Below are positions 24,776 to 33,416 of a stretch of DNA of 64,000 nt, in pieces. The stretch is from Mycobacterium gordonae. GTDB taxonomy: Bacteria > Actinomycetota > Actinomycetes > Mycobacteriales > Mycobacteriaceae. Under the pieces are notes generated by a model. The model was not told the DNA's origin and did not search any database. It saw only the letters and a list, made by a program, of their open reading frames with translations. Numbering within the stretch: the stretch's first letter is position 1; each line of letters starts with the position of its first letter. The position numbers were made by a program, and so were the translations under genes. The stretch covers positions 1-64,000 of the forward strand of contig NZ_LQOY01000248.1 of NCBI RefSeq assembly GCF_002101675.1, written 5' to 3'.

Positions 24776-25390
24776 GTGCCCGACGAACCAACCGGATCCG
24801 CTGATTCGCGCACTTCGGCCGTCAACGCTGAAGAAGACGCACACCAACCCGCTGCTTCCGCACCTCCAGCGTCGCCACGGCGGTTGCGTTTGCTCCTGTC
24901 GGTGGCGGGAGTCGTGCTTGCGCTCGACATCATCACCAAGGTCCTCGCAGTCAAGCTGTTGCCACCCGGCCAGCCGGTCTCCATCATCGGTGACACCGTG
25001 ACCTGGACCCTGGTGCGCAATTCGGGCGCCGCGTTCTCGATGGCGACCGGGTACACCTGGGTGCTGACCCTGATCGCGACCGGCGTGGTGGTCGGCATCT
25101 TCTGGATGGGACGGCGGCTGGTCTCGCCGTGGTGGGCGCTGGGCCTCGGCATGATCCTGGGCGGTGCGATGGGCAACCTGGTCGACCGCTTCTTCCGGGC
25201 ACCCGGTCCGTTGCGCGGTCACGTCGTCGACTTCCTGTCGGTCGGCTGGTGGCCGGTGTTCAATGTTGCCGACCCCTCGGTGGTGGGCGGCGCGATCCTG
25301 CTCGTCGTGCTGTCCATCTTCGGTTTCGATTTCGACACCGTTGGTCGCCGGAAGTCGAACGGCGACAACGAGGAGCGGCGCATTGACTGA
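24776..25390 (+). CDS. lspA: Prolipoprotein signal peptidase II
   Basis: 204 residues. It cleaves signal peptides of diacylated prolipoproteins just before the lipidated Cys, in the inner membrane. About four TM segments are visible, from LLLSVAGVVLALDIITKVLA to VVGGAILLVVLSIFGF. The two catalytic aspartates are in GNLVDRFF and VFNVADPSV. The N-terminal 35 residues are a polar extension shared with M. tuberculosis LspA. The start GTG 24776 gives VPDEPTGSAD, matching that protein (MPDEPTGSAD); an ATG at 24761 is an in-frame alternative. It overlaps the next gene by eight bases. Substrates in this window include LprI and the cupredoxin-like lipoprotein. Confidence 0.95.
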   Translation: MPDEPTGSADSRTSAVNAEEDAHQPAASAPPASPRRLRLLLSVAGVVLALDIITKVLAVKLLPPGQPVSIIGDTVTWTLVRNSGAAFSMATGYTWVLTLIATGVVVGIFWMGRRLVSPWWALGLGMILGGAMGNLVDRFFRAPGPLRGHVVDFLSVGWWPVFNVADPSVVGGAILLVVLSIFGFDFDTVGRRKSNGDNEERRID

Positions 25391-26309
25391 GCGCTCGATG
25401 CCGGTCCCGGACGGACTGGCGGGCATGCGCGTCGACGCCGGCCTGGCCCGCCTGCTTGGGTTGTCCCGCAGTGCCGCAGCGGCCATCGCCGAAGACGGCG
25501 GTGTCGAACTCGACGGCGCCACGGCCGGCAAGTCCGACCGCCTGAACGCCGGTGCCTGGTTGCAGGTGCAGATACCGGAGCCGCCGAAACCACCGGAGAA
25601 CACTCCCGTCGACATCGAGGGCATGACGATCCTCTACTCCGACGACGACATCGTCGCCGTCGACAAACCGGCAGCGGTGGCCGCGCACGCCTCGGTGGGA
25701 TGGACCGGCCCGACGGTCCTGGGTGGCTTGGCGGCCGCGGGTTACCGGATCACCACCTCCGGTGTGCATGAACGACAGGGGATCGTGCATCGCCTGGACG
25801 TCGGCACCTCCGGGGTGATGGTGGTGGCGATCTCCGAACGCGCCTACACGATGCTCAAACGGGCGTTCAAACAGCGCACCGTGGAAAAGCGGTATCACGC
25901 ACTGGTTCAGGGCCATCCCGACCCGTCCAGCGGAACAATCGACGCGCCGATCGGCCGCCATCCGGGACCGGAGTGGAAGTTCGCGGTCACCCGGGACGGC
26001 AGGCACAGCATTACCCACTACGACACCAAGGATGCGTTCGTCGCCGCCAGCCTGCTCGACGTCCACCTGGAAACCGGGCGCACCCATCAAATTCGGGTGC
26101 ACTTCTCCGCGCTCCACCACCCGTGTTGCGGCGACCTGGTCTACGGCGCCGATCCGAAGCTCGCCAAAAGGCTTGGCCTGCAACGTCAATGGTTGCACGC
26201 CCGATCTCTGGCCTTTGCGCATCCGGCCGACGGGCGGCGCATCGAGATCGTCAGTCCGTATCCCGACGATCTGCAGCACGCCCTGGACGTGCTACGCGTC
26301 GAGGGCTGA
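25383..26309 (+). CDS. RluA/RluD-family rRNA pseudouridine synthase
   Basis: 308 residues from TTG 25383, the same length and start as M. tuberculosis Rv1540 (MTERSMPVPDGLAGMRVDAG). Residues 10-75 form an S4 RNA-binding domain (RVDAGLARLLGLSRSAAAAIAEDGGVELDG). The catalytic Asp is in IVHRLDVGTSGVMVVA, and RTHQIRVHFSALHHPCCGD is the family C-terminal motif. It isomerises uridines in large-subunit rRNA, exact site unknown. Its start overlaps the lspA stop, so the pair is translationally coupled, an arrangement also found in many bacteria. The 3' end overlaps the convergent methyltransferase by 18 bases. Confidence 0.93.
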   Translation: MTERSMPVPDGLAGMRVDAGLARLLGLSRSAAAAIAEDGGVELDGATAGKSDRLNAGAWLQVQIPEPPKPPENTPVDIEGMTILYSDDDIVAVDKPAAVAAHASVGWTGPTVLGGLAAAGYRITTSGVHERQGIVHRLDVGTSGVMVVAISERAYTMLKRAFKQRTVEKRYHALVQGHPDPSSGTIDAPIGRHPGPEWKFAVTRDGRHSITHYDTKDAFVAASLLDVHLETGRTHQIRVHFSALHHPCCGDLVYGADPKLAKRLGLQRQWLHARSLAFAHPADGRRIEIVSPYPDDLQHALDVLRVEG

Positions 26310-27065
26310 CCGCCCCGGCTTGCGGGCCTCGACCAAAACCCGAGTCGGATGGGTGACGAATCGTCCCTCGGCCGCGATCAATTCATGCAACTCGCGCAGC
26401 CGCGAGTAGTACGGCTCGGCGGTGAAATCCGGCACCGTCCAAATCAGTTTGCGCAGAAAGTAGACCACCGCGCCGACGTCGAAGAACTCCGCCCGTAACC
26501 GTTCCATGCGCATGTCCACCACCCGCAGCCCAGCGGCTTGCGCGCCGGCGCGCTGGGCATCCGGCTCGTACAACGCCCACAGCTGCGGCTGCGGCCCGAC
26601 GACGTGGGTCACCAACTCCGCCACCGTCGCCGGACCGGGATGCTGCGCGAAATACGTGCCGCCAGGTCGCAACACCCGGGCGATCTCGCTCCACCACACC
26701 GCGATCGGGTGACGGCTGACCACAAGATCGAAGGCTTCGTCGGCGAACGGCAGCGGTGGCTCGTTGCCGGTGGCGACCACGACCACGCCTCGGGGATGCA
26801 GTCGCTTGGCGGCCAAAGCCGCGTTGGGCGGCCATGATTCGGTGGCGGCCATGGTCGGAGGGAACTTCTCCGCCTCGGCCAGCACCTCCCCACCGCCGGT
26901 ATGGATGTCTAATGCCGCCGACGCGTCCGCCAAGCGCCGACTCATCAGCCGCTGATACCCCCAGGACGGCCGCTGTTCGGTTGCGCGGCCGTCCAACCAT
27001 GAGAAGTCCCAGCCTTCGACGGGCGCCGCCACCGCTTCGGCGACGAGATCCTCGAACGAGCGCAT
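26292..27065 (-). CDS. SAM-dependent methyltransferase (Methyltransf_11 type)
   Basis: About 257 residues from ATG 27065 (MRSFEDLVAEAV); an ATG at 27080 would add five residues. The Rossmann core shows AALDIHTGGGEVLAEAEKFP (motif I), FADEAFDLVVSRHPI (motif II) and VLRPGGTYFAQHPGP (motif III). The region from 180 onwards (EFFDVGAVVYFLRKLIWTVP) is shared with class-I enzymes acting on small molecules. Substrate is unknown. It is convergent with the pseudouridine synthase, which suggests a separate transcription unit; the next same-strand gene, lprI, starts about 740 bases upstream of its own start. Confidence 0.83.
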   Translation of the reverse strand: MRSFEDLVAEAVAAPVEGWDFSWLDGRATEQRPSWGYQRLMSRRLADASAALDIHTGGGEVLAEAEKFPPTMAATESWPPNAALAAKRLHPRGVVVVATGNEPPLPFADEAFDLVVSRHPIAVWWSEIARVLRPGGTYFAQHPGPATVAELVTHVVGPQPQLWALYEPDAQRAGAQAAGLRVVDMRMERLRAEFFDVGAVVYFLRKLIWTVPDFTAEPYYSRLRELHELIAAEGRFVTHPTRVLVEARKPGRSALDA

Positions 27066-27163
27066 GCAAAGCATTGTCACTCAGGCTTGCGGGTTCGATG
27101 AGCACCCTGGTCTCAAATATCGGACCGTGCGTCTCGACGCGCCGGCCGACGGGCGGGCGTGAA

Positions 27164-27808
27164 TCACTGGGTGTGACAGACGAATTTGGTGCCGCCCAGA
27201 TCCAGGGTCACCTCGCCCTGGTGCTCCCAGTATTCCGACCCTTGCCGGCCATATCGAGCGCCGCTGCCCGAGGGCTGGATGAACAGGATGACGCGCACGC
27301 CTTTCCAGTCCAGTACTGCGGTCTTGGGATCGAGCTGGTTGTAGAACTGCGCGGTCAGTGTTCCGGCGTCGGCGGGGCAGCTGTAGGTGACGACCGGGGG
27401 CGCGCCGGTGGCCGGGTCGGCGATGGCCAGCTCGACCAGGCGCGTCTGGTAGGCCTCCAGCACGCAGGTCCGCACCTCGACGACATCGGCGCACCCGTCA
27501 CGGGCTGTCGCGAACGCGCTCTGCGCGGTCGTCAAGGCGGGCTGGTCGGCGCCCGGCCGTGCCAGCGCCTGCTGGTAGGCGGCCTGCACGCGGCGGTCCA
27601 GATCGGTCAGTTGTGGATCGTCGCAGACCAACTGCTGAGCCTTGTTCGCCGGCTTGGCGCAGTCGAACGTCGCCGCCGGGGCGGCCGGCGTGCTGGAGGT
27701 GGTCGCTGACGAAGGGGGAAGCGACGACGCCGCAGACCGGGAGCCGCCGGACTGGCCACCGCAGGCGCTGACGAGCAGTACGACCAGGACGGCGAGCATC
27801 AGTCTCAT
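27164..27808 (-). CDS. lprI: LprI-type lipoprotein, predicted lysozyme inhibitor
   Basis: 214 residues. A lipoprotein signal MRLMLAVLVVLLVSACGG puts the lipidated Cys at position 16. Residues 48-130 are a DUF1311/LprI domain with paired cysteines (FDCAKPANKAQQLVCDDPQL). The C-terminal 75 residues resemble MliC, the membrane-bound C-type lysozyme inhibitor: VTYSCPADAGTLTAQFYN, SGSGARYGRQGSEYWEHQGE and a final CHTQ. M. tuberculosis LprI (Rv1541c) has been reported to inhibit lysozyme. In that species lprI is in an operon with glbN (truncated haemoglobin N); here no glbN is present upstream. Confidence 0.9.
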   Translation of the reverse strand: MRLMLAVLVVLLVSACGGQSGGSRSAASSLPPSSATTSSTPAAPAATFDCAKPANKAQQLVCDDPQLTDLDRRVQAAYQQALARPGADQPALTTAQSAFATARDGCADVVEVRTCVLEAYQTRLVELAIADPATGAPPVVTYSCPADAGTLTAQFYNQLDPKTAVLDWKGVRVILFIQPSGSGARYGRQGSEYWEHQGEVTLDLGGTKFVCHTQ

Positions 27809-27842
27809 ACCTGCTGACTACCGGGTTGCGGGGAGCAGCACC

Positions 27843-27960
27843 CCCGCGACACGCCGTCGCGGGCGTCTCAGACTTTGGCGCCGCTGCTTCACCCGAGCCG
27901 TCCCTCATTGGTGAGGGTCCGCAAAATGCCGGGCGCGGCGGCGTGTTGGTGGCAACACGC
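27843..27960. other. Run of three perfect hairpins in the lprI-SDR intergenic region
   Basis: The 319-base divergent gap 27809-28127 has no gene. It contains three exact inverted repeats in a row: CCCGCGAC/GTCGCGGG (27843-27863, 5-base loop), CCCTCA/TGAGGG (27902-27917, 4-base loop) and GCGTGTTG/CAACACGC (27941-27960, 4-base loop). They may be 5' UTR structure for lprI, a small RNA, or terminator remnants. No known Rfam family was recognised. Confidence 0.5.
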
Positions 27961-28127
27961 GGGCGCTCGCCATCAGATCCCCGAGTAACAGCGCACGCTG
28001 GTGGGTGTCGGCGCAGGGCGTTCGGTGCCTCTGCCCTGACCCGTATACCTATTCACCGGTCGATGTCCTAGGTTGGCTTCATGACGCCCTGTCACACCTT
28101 CCACACCGCCATCAGGAGCAACTGTCG

Positions 28128-29144
28128 ATGAATCTTGGTGACCTCACGCATCTGGTCGAAAAACCGTTCGCGGCTGTGTCGAACATGATCAACACGCCGA
28201 ACTCCGCGGGTCGGTACCGGCCGTTCTACCTGAGGAATCTGCTCGACGCCGTGCAGGGCCGCAAGCTCAGCGACGCGGTCGGAGGCAAGACCGTTCTCAT
28301 CACCGGCGGGTCCTCAGGAATCGGCGAGGCCGCCGCCCACAAGATCGCCGAGGCGGGCGGCACCGTAGTGCTGGTCGCCCGCACTCTGGAAAATCTCGAG
28401 AAGGTCGCCGACGACATTCGCGCCAACGGGGGCACCGCGCACGTCTACCCATGCGACCTGTCCGACACCGACGCCATCGCCACCATGGCCGACAAGGTGC
28501 TCGAGGACCTCGGCGGGGTCGACATTCTGATCAACAACGCGGGCCGCTCGATCCGGCGTTCGTTGGCACTGTCCTACGACCGCATCCACGACTATCAGCG
28601 CACCATCCAGCTCAACTACCTGGGCGCGGTCCAGCTGATTCTCAAGTTCATCCCCGGTATGCGGGAGCGCGGCTTCGGCCACATCGTCAACGTCTCCTCG
28701 GTCGGCGTACAGACACGCGCGCCGCGCTTCGGCGCCTACATCGCCAGCAAGGCCGCGCTCGACAGCCTGTGTGACGCGCTGCAGGCGGAGACGGTCAGTG
28801 ACAATGTCCGGTTCACCACCGTGCACATGGCGCTGGTGCGCACGCCGATGATCAGCCCGACCACCATGTACGACCACTTCCCGACCCTGACGCCCGATCA
28901 GGCGGCCGGGGTGATCACCGACGCGCTGATCCACCGGCCCCGCCGGGCCAGTTCGCCGTTCGGGCAGTTCGCCGCGGTCGCCGACGCCGTCAACCCGGCG
29001 GTGATGGACCGGGTGCGTAACCGTGCCTTCGGCATGTTCGACGACTCCTCGGCGGCCAAGGGTAGCGAAAAGTCAAGCGAGGCAGCAGATCTCGACAAGC
29101 GGAGCGAAACCTTCCTGCAGGCCACGCGAGGTATTCACTGGTGA
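28128..29144 (+). CDS. Short-chain dehydrogenase/reductase (Rv1543-like)
   Basis: 338 residues from ATG 28128 with CAGGAGC as ribosome site, the start used by M. tuberculosis Rv1543 (MNLGDLTNFVEKPLAAVSN). NAD(P) loop TGGSSGIG at 59-66, NNAGRS motif near 143, catalytic Ser in VNVSSVGVQ, and Tyr/Lys in FGAYIASKAALD. The N-terminal 50 residues and C-terminal tail (FLQATRGIHW) are strongly conserved with Rv1543. The substrate is probably a fatty acyl-CoA or fatty aldehyde; an acyl-CoA reductase role in wax ester synthesis has been proposed for this group, but it is not shown by sequence. It lies four bases before a second SDR, so they form an operon. Confidence 0.9.
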   Translation: MNLGDLTHLVEKPFAAVSNMINTPNSAGRYRPFYLRNLLDAVQGRKLSDAVGGKTVLITGGSSGIGEAAAHKIAEAGGTVVLVARTLENLEKVADDIRANGGTAHVYPCDLSDTDAIATMADKVLEDLGGVDILINNAGRSIRRSLALSYDRIHDYQRTIQLNYLGAVQLILKFIPGMRERGFGHIVNVSSVGVQTRAPRFGAYIASKAALDSLCDALQAETVSDNVRFTTVHMALVRTPMISPTTMYDHFPTLTPDQAAGVITDALIHRPRRASSPFGQFAAVADAVNPAVMDRVRNRAFGMFDDSSAAKGSEKSSEAADLDKRSETFLQATRGIHW

Positions 29145-29148
29145 CCTC

Positions 29149-29952
29149 ATGAGCCTTCCCAAACCCGACAAGCAGACGACGGTCGTCATCACCGGGGCCT
29201 CGTCGGGCATCGGTACCGAACTCGCAAAAGGCCTCGCGCGCCGGGGTTTTCCGCTGATGCTGGTGGCGCGGCGCCGCGAGCGTCTCGATGAGCTGGCCGA
29301 ACGGTTGCGCGCGAGTGACCAGGTCGACGTCGAAGTGCTTCCGATGGACCTTTCGGACGCCGGTTCGCGTGCTGAGCTCGCGCGGCGGCTAAGCACCGAT
29401 CCGATTGCGGGACTGTGCAACAGCGCCGGGTTCGGCACCAGCGGGCGCTTCTACGAGCTGCCGGCCGAACGCGAGAGCGAGGAGGTCACCCTCAATGCCC
29501 TGGCATTGATGGAGCTCACCCGGGCCGTGCTGCCCGGCATGGTGGAGCGGGGCGCCGGCGCCGTGCTGAACATCGCCTCGATTGCCGGATTTCAGCCACT
29601 CCCGTTCATGGCGGTGTATTCGGCCACCAAGGCGTTTGTGCTGACGTTCTCCGAGGCGGTTCAGGAGGAACTACATGGCACGGGGGTGTCGGTCACGGCG
29701 CTGTGCCCTGGGCCGGTGCCCACCGAATGGGCCGAGATCGCCAGCGCCGAGAGGTTCAGCATCCCCCTGGCGCAGGTCTCCCCGAAGGACGTCGCCGAAC
29801 AAGCCATTCAGGGCATGCTGTCCGGCAGGCGCGGCGTGGTCCCCGGTCTGGTACCCAAGGTCGCCAGCACGACGGGCCGGCTGCTACCGCGCAGTGTGCT
29901 GCTGCCGGCGATCCGGATCGGAAACAAGCTGCGCGGTGGGCCGAGTCACTGA
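29149..29952 (+). CDS. Short-chain dehydrogenase/reductase (Rv1544-like)
   Basis: 267 residues, the same length as M. tuberculosis Rv1544. Cofactor loop TGASSGIG at about 15-22, Ser in NIASIAGFQ, Tyr/Lys in YSATKAFVLTFSEA, and LCPGPVPTEW after the active site. The family (DltE/YqjQ-like) reduces ketones or aldehydes of lipid-type substrates; the actual substrate is unknown. The start ATG 29149 is four bases past the upstream SDR. It ends three bases before the stop of the convergent pseudokinase gene at 29956, so read-through between the strands is likely. Confidence 0.9.
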   Translation: MSLPKPDKQTTVVITGASSGIGTELAKGLARRGFPLMLVARRRERLDELAERLRASDQVDVEVLPMDLSDAGSRAELARRLSTDPIAGLCNSAGFGTSGRFYELPAERESEEVTLNALALMELTRAVLPGMVERGAGAVLNIASIAGFQPLPFMAVYSATKAFVLTFSEAVQEELHGTGVSVTALCPGPVPTEWAEIASAERFSIPLAQVSPKDVAEQAIQGMLSGRRGVVPGLVPKVASTTGRLLPRSVLLPAIRIGNKLRGGPSH

Positions 29953-29955
29953 GAG

Positions 29956-31536
29956 CTATTTCTCGGGCACGATCTTGAGCACCTGACCCGGCTGCACGGT
30001 CTTGTCCGATTTGTTGGCAACCGCGCCAGTCAAAACGTAGAGATTGTCGGCCGAGTCGACAGCCACTCCGTGCGAGCTCGCGGGAATCGGTATCGCGATG
30101 GGGCCGCCGCCATCAGCCGGTAATTCGAAGAATCTTCTGCCGAAGCCGTCGGCGACGAAGATGTTTGCCGCGCTGTCGAATGCGACCTGGCGTGGCTCCA
30201 AAAGATCTGGAATGGGCAGCGCGGTGGCGGTGGTGGCGCCGGGTGCCAGTTTGAAGACCTTGCCGTGTCCGGTGCCTTCGACGCCGGAACTGACGTAGAC
30301 GTTGCCGGCTTTGTCCACCGCTATTCCTCTGGGTACGTACAGATCGCTGAATGACAGGTCGGTCGGCCGATTTTCGCCCGGGGCCAGCTTCTTCACCCCG
30401 TACTTCAGCTTCAGGTCGGAAGTCAGAAGCCCGCCGACCGCATAGACGTTGCCTGCCGTATCGAAGGTGATGGCGTCGATCCGCGAGAACCCGCGGAACT
30501 GTAACCGCATCGGGCTGGTCTTACCGGCCTCCAAGAACCAAACCTGACTGCCCTCGCTGTAGTAGATGTTGCCGGCCTGGTCGACCTCCAGGTCCGTTGC
30601 CGAGCGCACATTGACACCCGGTATGTCGACGGCGACCGCGTCCCCGGCGCCGGGCGCCAGCTTGAACAGCATCGTCGGCATCGACTCGAATGACCCGTCG
30701 CCTACCAGGGAAGCCAGCGCGTAAATGTTGCCCGCCCCGTCGACGCCGACGCTTTCGGTGACGCCCAGACCTGGGAACGGCAGCGCCGTGGGCAATGCGG
30801 TATAGCTGCGCTTGGGTGGGGCGGTCGTGGTGGTCTGCGTGGTGGGTGCGGATTTCCCGGGGTGATGGACGAGCTTGGGGATCGCGAGCGCCGCCGCCAC
30901 CACCGCGACCACGATCGCGGCTACCGCGATGAGGGGGGCGAGGTGCCTTCGTCGTGGCGGGGGCGGTGGCAGCACCGTCGGACGCGTATGCGGGTACGAC
31001 ACCGTCCGTCCGGTATTCCATTGCGGCGGAGGAGGATTCGGGGGCGGCGTCGGCGGCAGCTGAACCGTCTGGGTGATCGCCGCCGCCAGGGCATCTTGCG
31101 CGGCCCCGGCCAGTTCGGCGGCGCTGCGGTATCGGTCATCGGGGTTGGCGGCCAGGCCCCTGGCGACGACGGTGTCCAACCCGGGCGGGATGCCGGGGCG
31201 CTGCCGGCTCGGCGGTGCCGCCGCGGCGTCCGGGGGGTGTCCGGTCAGACACTCGTACAGCACCGCCGTCAGCGCGGCGATGTCGGCACGGTAAGTCGCG
31301 TCGGTGTTGGTGACCAGTGCGCGGGTCCGTTCGGTGGACGGCGTGCTGCCGCCTGCGTCGGCTAGATATGCGATGCCGTCGGCGGCGAGCAGGATGGTTG
31401 CGGTGGTGACGTCGCGGTGCACCGTCTGCTGAGCGTGGCTAGCGTCGATCACCGACGCGATCTGGCGCACCACGTCGACCGCGCGGCCCGGGTCGAGGGG
31501 GCCATGTTGCGCCAGTTGACTTTTCAGGTCGCCCAT
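29956..31536 (-). CDS. NHL-propeller membrane protein with truncated, dead kinase domain (pseudokinase)
   Basis: 526 residues, start ATG 31536 whose A is the last base of the upstream stop (TGATG). The kinase part begins at helix E (LAQHGPLDPGRAVDVVRQIA), so the N-lobe with glycine loop and VAIK Lys is absent. HRD remains (40-42), but the catalytic-loop Lys and Asn are Thr44 and Thr47 (HRDVTTATIL), and DFG is DAG at 60-62. The C-lobe continues to about 155. Then come a Pro-rich linker, one TM helix (about 197-219) and an extracellular six-bladed-type NHL/SMP propeller (repeats such as GIAVDKAGNVYV, VAFDSAANIFVADG). It cannot phosphorylate as read. It likely forms a sensor or scaffold with the two active kinases encoded just upstream. 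Confidence 0.88.
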   Translation of the reverse strand: MGDLKSQLAQHGPLDPGRAVDVVRQIASVIDASHAQQTVHRDVTTATILLAADGIAYLADAGGSTPSTERTRALVTNTDATYRADIAALTAVLYECLTGHPPDAAAAPPSRQRPGIPPGLDTVVARGLAANPDDRYRSAAELAGAAQDALAAAITQTVQLPPTPPPNPPPPQWNTGRTVSYPHTRPTVLPPPPPRRRHLAPLIAVAAIVVAVVAAALAIPKLVHHPGKSAPTTQTTTTAPPKRSYTALPTALPFPGLGVTESVGVDGAGNIYALASLVGDGSFESMPTMLFKLAPGAGDAVAVDIPGVNVRSATDLEVDQAGNIYYSEGSQVWFLEAGKTSPMRLQFRGFSRIDAITFDTAGNVYAVGGLLTSDLKLKYGVKKLAPGENRPTDLSFSDLYVPRGIAVDKAGNVYVSSGVEGTGHGKVFKLAPGATTATALPIPDLLEPRQVAFDSAANIFVADGFGRRFFELPADGGGPIAIPIPASSHGVAVDSADNLYVLTGAVANKSDKTVQPGQVLKIVPEK

Positions 31537-33416
31537 CAACCGGCTCCAACCTTGAGCAGTCGATTGTTCTCGGTCAGGTAGACGTTGCCCGCCGCATCGA
31601 CGGCCACGCCGCCGAAAGACTGGTTCTCCGGCACCGTGGGTGTGGTCGACGTCGTAGCCCCGGCCGGCAGCTTCAGAAGTTTGCCCAGGTTGTCGGAGTT
31701 GTCGATCACATAGATGGTCGACTTGGCGTCGACGGCAATGCCCTGCGCCCGGCCGAGCTGAGAGAAGGGCAACTGCGTGGGACTGGTTGCCCCAGGTGCC
31801 AGTTTGAGGACCCGACCCATCTGCAGGCCATAGACGTTGCCGGCGCCGTCCAGGGCGACGCTCTCGAACAGGCCGCCCCCGAACGGAAGCACCGTGGGTG
31901 CCGAGGCGTCGACGGCGAGCCGGAGCACCTGGTCGCGTGCGGCCACGTACACGTCGCCGACGCCGTCGACCGCCAGACCCGACGGCAGAATCGCGCCGAA
32001 CGGCAGCTCGACGGGTGACGTTGCGCCCGGGGGGACTTTCCACACCTGCCCCGTACCAGGGGTGGACCAATCGGTGAGGTATAGGTTGCCGGCGGAGTCC
32101 ACGGCCACCGACTTGGGCTTGGTGAGGCCGCGAATCGGGATCTCGGTGGGAGCGTTCGAGTTCGCGGCGAGTTTGAACACCTTCTTGGTGCCGGTGTCGA
32201 CGACGAACACATTGCCGGCGGCGTCGACCGTCACACCGCCCAGATCGCCGTAACCGATGGTCGTCAATGGGGTGGCGTTCAAGGGCGGCGCGGCGCCGGC
32301 GATCGGGGCGGTCGGGGTGGATGGGCCGTTGGTGGTGCTGCGGGCGGGCTGAGATGAGTTCGGTGGGCTCGAAACCGCCACCACGATGGCGGTGACGACA
32401 ACGATGGCGCCAAGCGCGGCCAGGATGACCGCGATACGGCGCCGGGATTTGCGCCGGAATGCTTGCGGCACTTGCATTGTCGGCGCCGGGGCCGGCACCG
32501 GCGGGTGCCAGGCCTGGGTCGGCGGAGCGGACTGGGGAGTCCAGGATGGGTGGACCACCGGTGTGCTCAGCGCGTGCTGGGCGGCCGCAGCGAGTTCGCC
32601 GGCGCTTCGGTAGCGACGCTCGGGCTCCTTGGCCATGCCGCGCGCGATCACCTCGTCGAAACCGGCCGGAATCCCCGGCCGCTGTTGGCTCGGACGCGGA
32701 GGTGGCGACGTCAGGTGGGCTGCGACCAGGGCAGGTATCTCGGTGCGGCTCTGGAAGGGCGATGCGCCGGTCAGGCATTCGTGAAGCACACAGGCCAGCG
32801 CGTAGATGTCGGCGCCGGGCGTGACTTCGCCAGACGCCAGACGCTCGGGGGCGAGGTAGGCGAATGACCCGATCGTGGTGCCCTCGCTGGTGAGCTTGGT
32901 GTCGGTGGCGGCGTTGGCCAGCCCGAAGTCGACCAGACAGGCGAAGTCGTCTTTGCCGAGCAGGATGTTGGCCGGTTTGACGTCACGGTGGATTACCGTT
33001 TCGGCGTGCGCGGCATCCAGCGCCGCCGCGATCTGACGCACGATGTTCACCGCGCGTGCCGGGGCCAGGGCGCCGTCGCGCTCCAGCATGCTCTGCAGGT
33101 TCGTCCCGTCGATGAGTCGCATGTCGATATAGAGCTGCCCGTCGATCTCACCGCAACCGTGGATAGGCACCACGTGTGGGTCGTGCAGCCGCCCGGCAGT
33201 CCGGGCCTCGCGGAAAAGCCGTTCCCGGAAAGCCGGATTGTGGGAGTAGCTGCTGGACAACAGCTTCAGCGCAACCACGCGATGCATGACGGTGTCTTCG
33301 GCCTCGTAGACTTCGCCGAACCCGCCGGTGCCGAGCAGTCGCCGCAGCAGGTACGGCCCGAAGCGGGTGCCGACGCGCGAGTGCGATGCGTGTCTGACCG
33401 TGGGATCGTCGGTCAT
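31536..33416 (-). CDS. PknD-like Ser/Thr protein kinase with extracellular NHL propeller
   Basis: 626 residues from ATG 33416, which overlaps the upstream stop (ATGA). Residues 18-285 are a complete Hanks-type kinase: LGTGGFGEVYEAED, VALKLL with Lys51, HRDVKPANILL (His143, Asp145), DFG at 163-165, APERLASGE and the DIYALACVL helix F. A Pro-rich linker leads to a TM helix at about 327-348 after basic RRKSRRR. The extracellular part has about six NHL repeats (GVTVDAAGNVFVVDTGTKKV, SVAVDSAGNLYLTDW and others). PknD of M. tuberculosis has the same architecture and senses an external signal through the propeller. Middle gene of a three-gene coupled operon. Substrates are unknown. Confidence 0.93.
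   Translation of the reverse strand: MTDDPTVRHASHSRVGTRFGPYLLRRLLGTGGFGEVYEAEDTVMHRVVALKLLSSSYSHNPAFRERLFREARTAGRLHDPHVVPIHGCGEIDGQLYIDMRLIDGTNLQSMLERDGALAPARAVNIVRQIAAALDAAHAETVIHRDVKPANILLGKDDFACLVDFGLANAATDTKLTSEGTTIGSFAYLAPERLASGEVTPGADIYALACVLHECLTGASPFQSRTEIPALVAAHLTSPPPRPSQQRPGIPAGFDEVIARGMAKEPERRYRSAGELAAAAQHALSTPVVHPSWTPQSAPPTQAWHPPVPAPAPTMQVPQAFRRKSRRRIAVILAALGAIVVVTAIVVAVSSPPNSSQPARSTTNGPSTPTAPIAGAAPPLNATPLTTIGYGDLGGVTVDAAGNVFVVDTGTKKVFKLAANSNAPTEIPIRGLTKPKSVAVDSAGNLYLTDWSTPGTGQVWKVPPGATSPVELPFGAILPSGLAVDGVGDVYVAARDQVLRLAVDASAPTVLPFGGGLFESVALDGAGNVYGLQMGRVLKLAPGATSPTQLPFSQLGRAQGIAVDAKSTIYVIDNSDNLGKLLKLPAGATTSTTPTVPENQSFGGVAVDAAGNVYLTENNRLLKVGAG

Noticed and set aside
29956..32778. 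Continuous minus-strand frame of 940 codons across the third and second kinase genes
   Set aside because: The part upstream of 31536 is an Arg/Pro-rich shadow of the second kinase gene in another frame; the real start is ATG 31536, coupled to the preceding stop.
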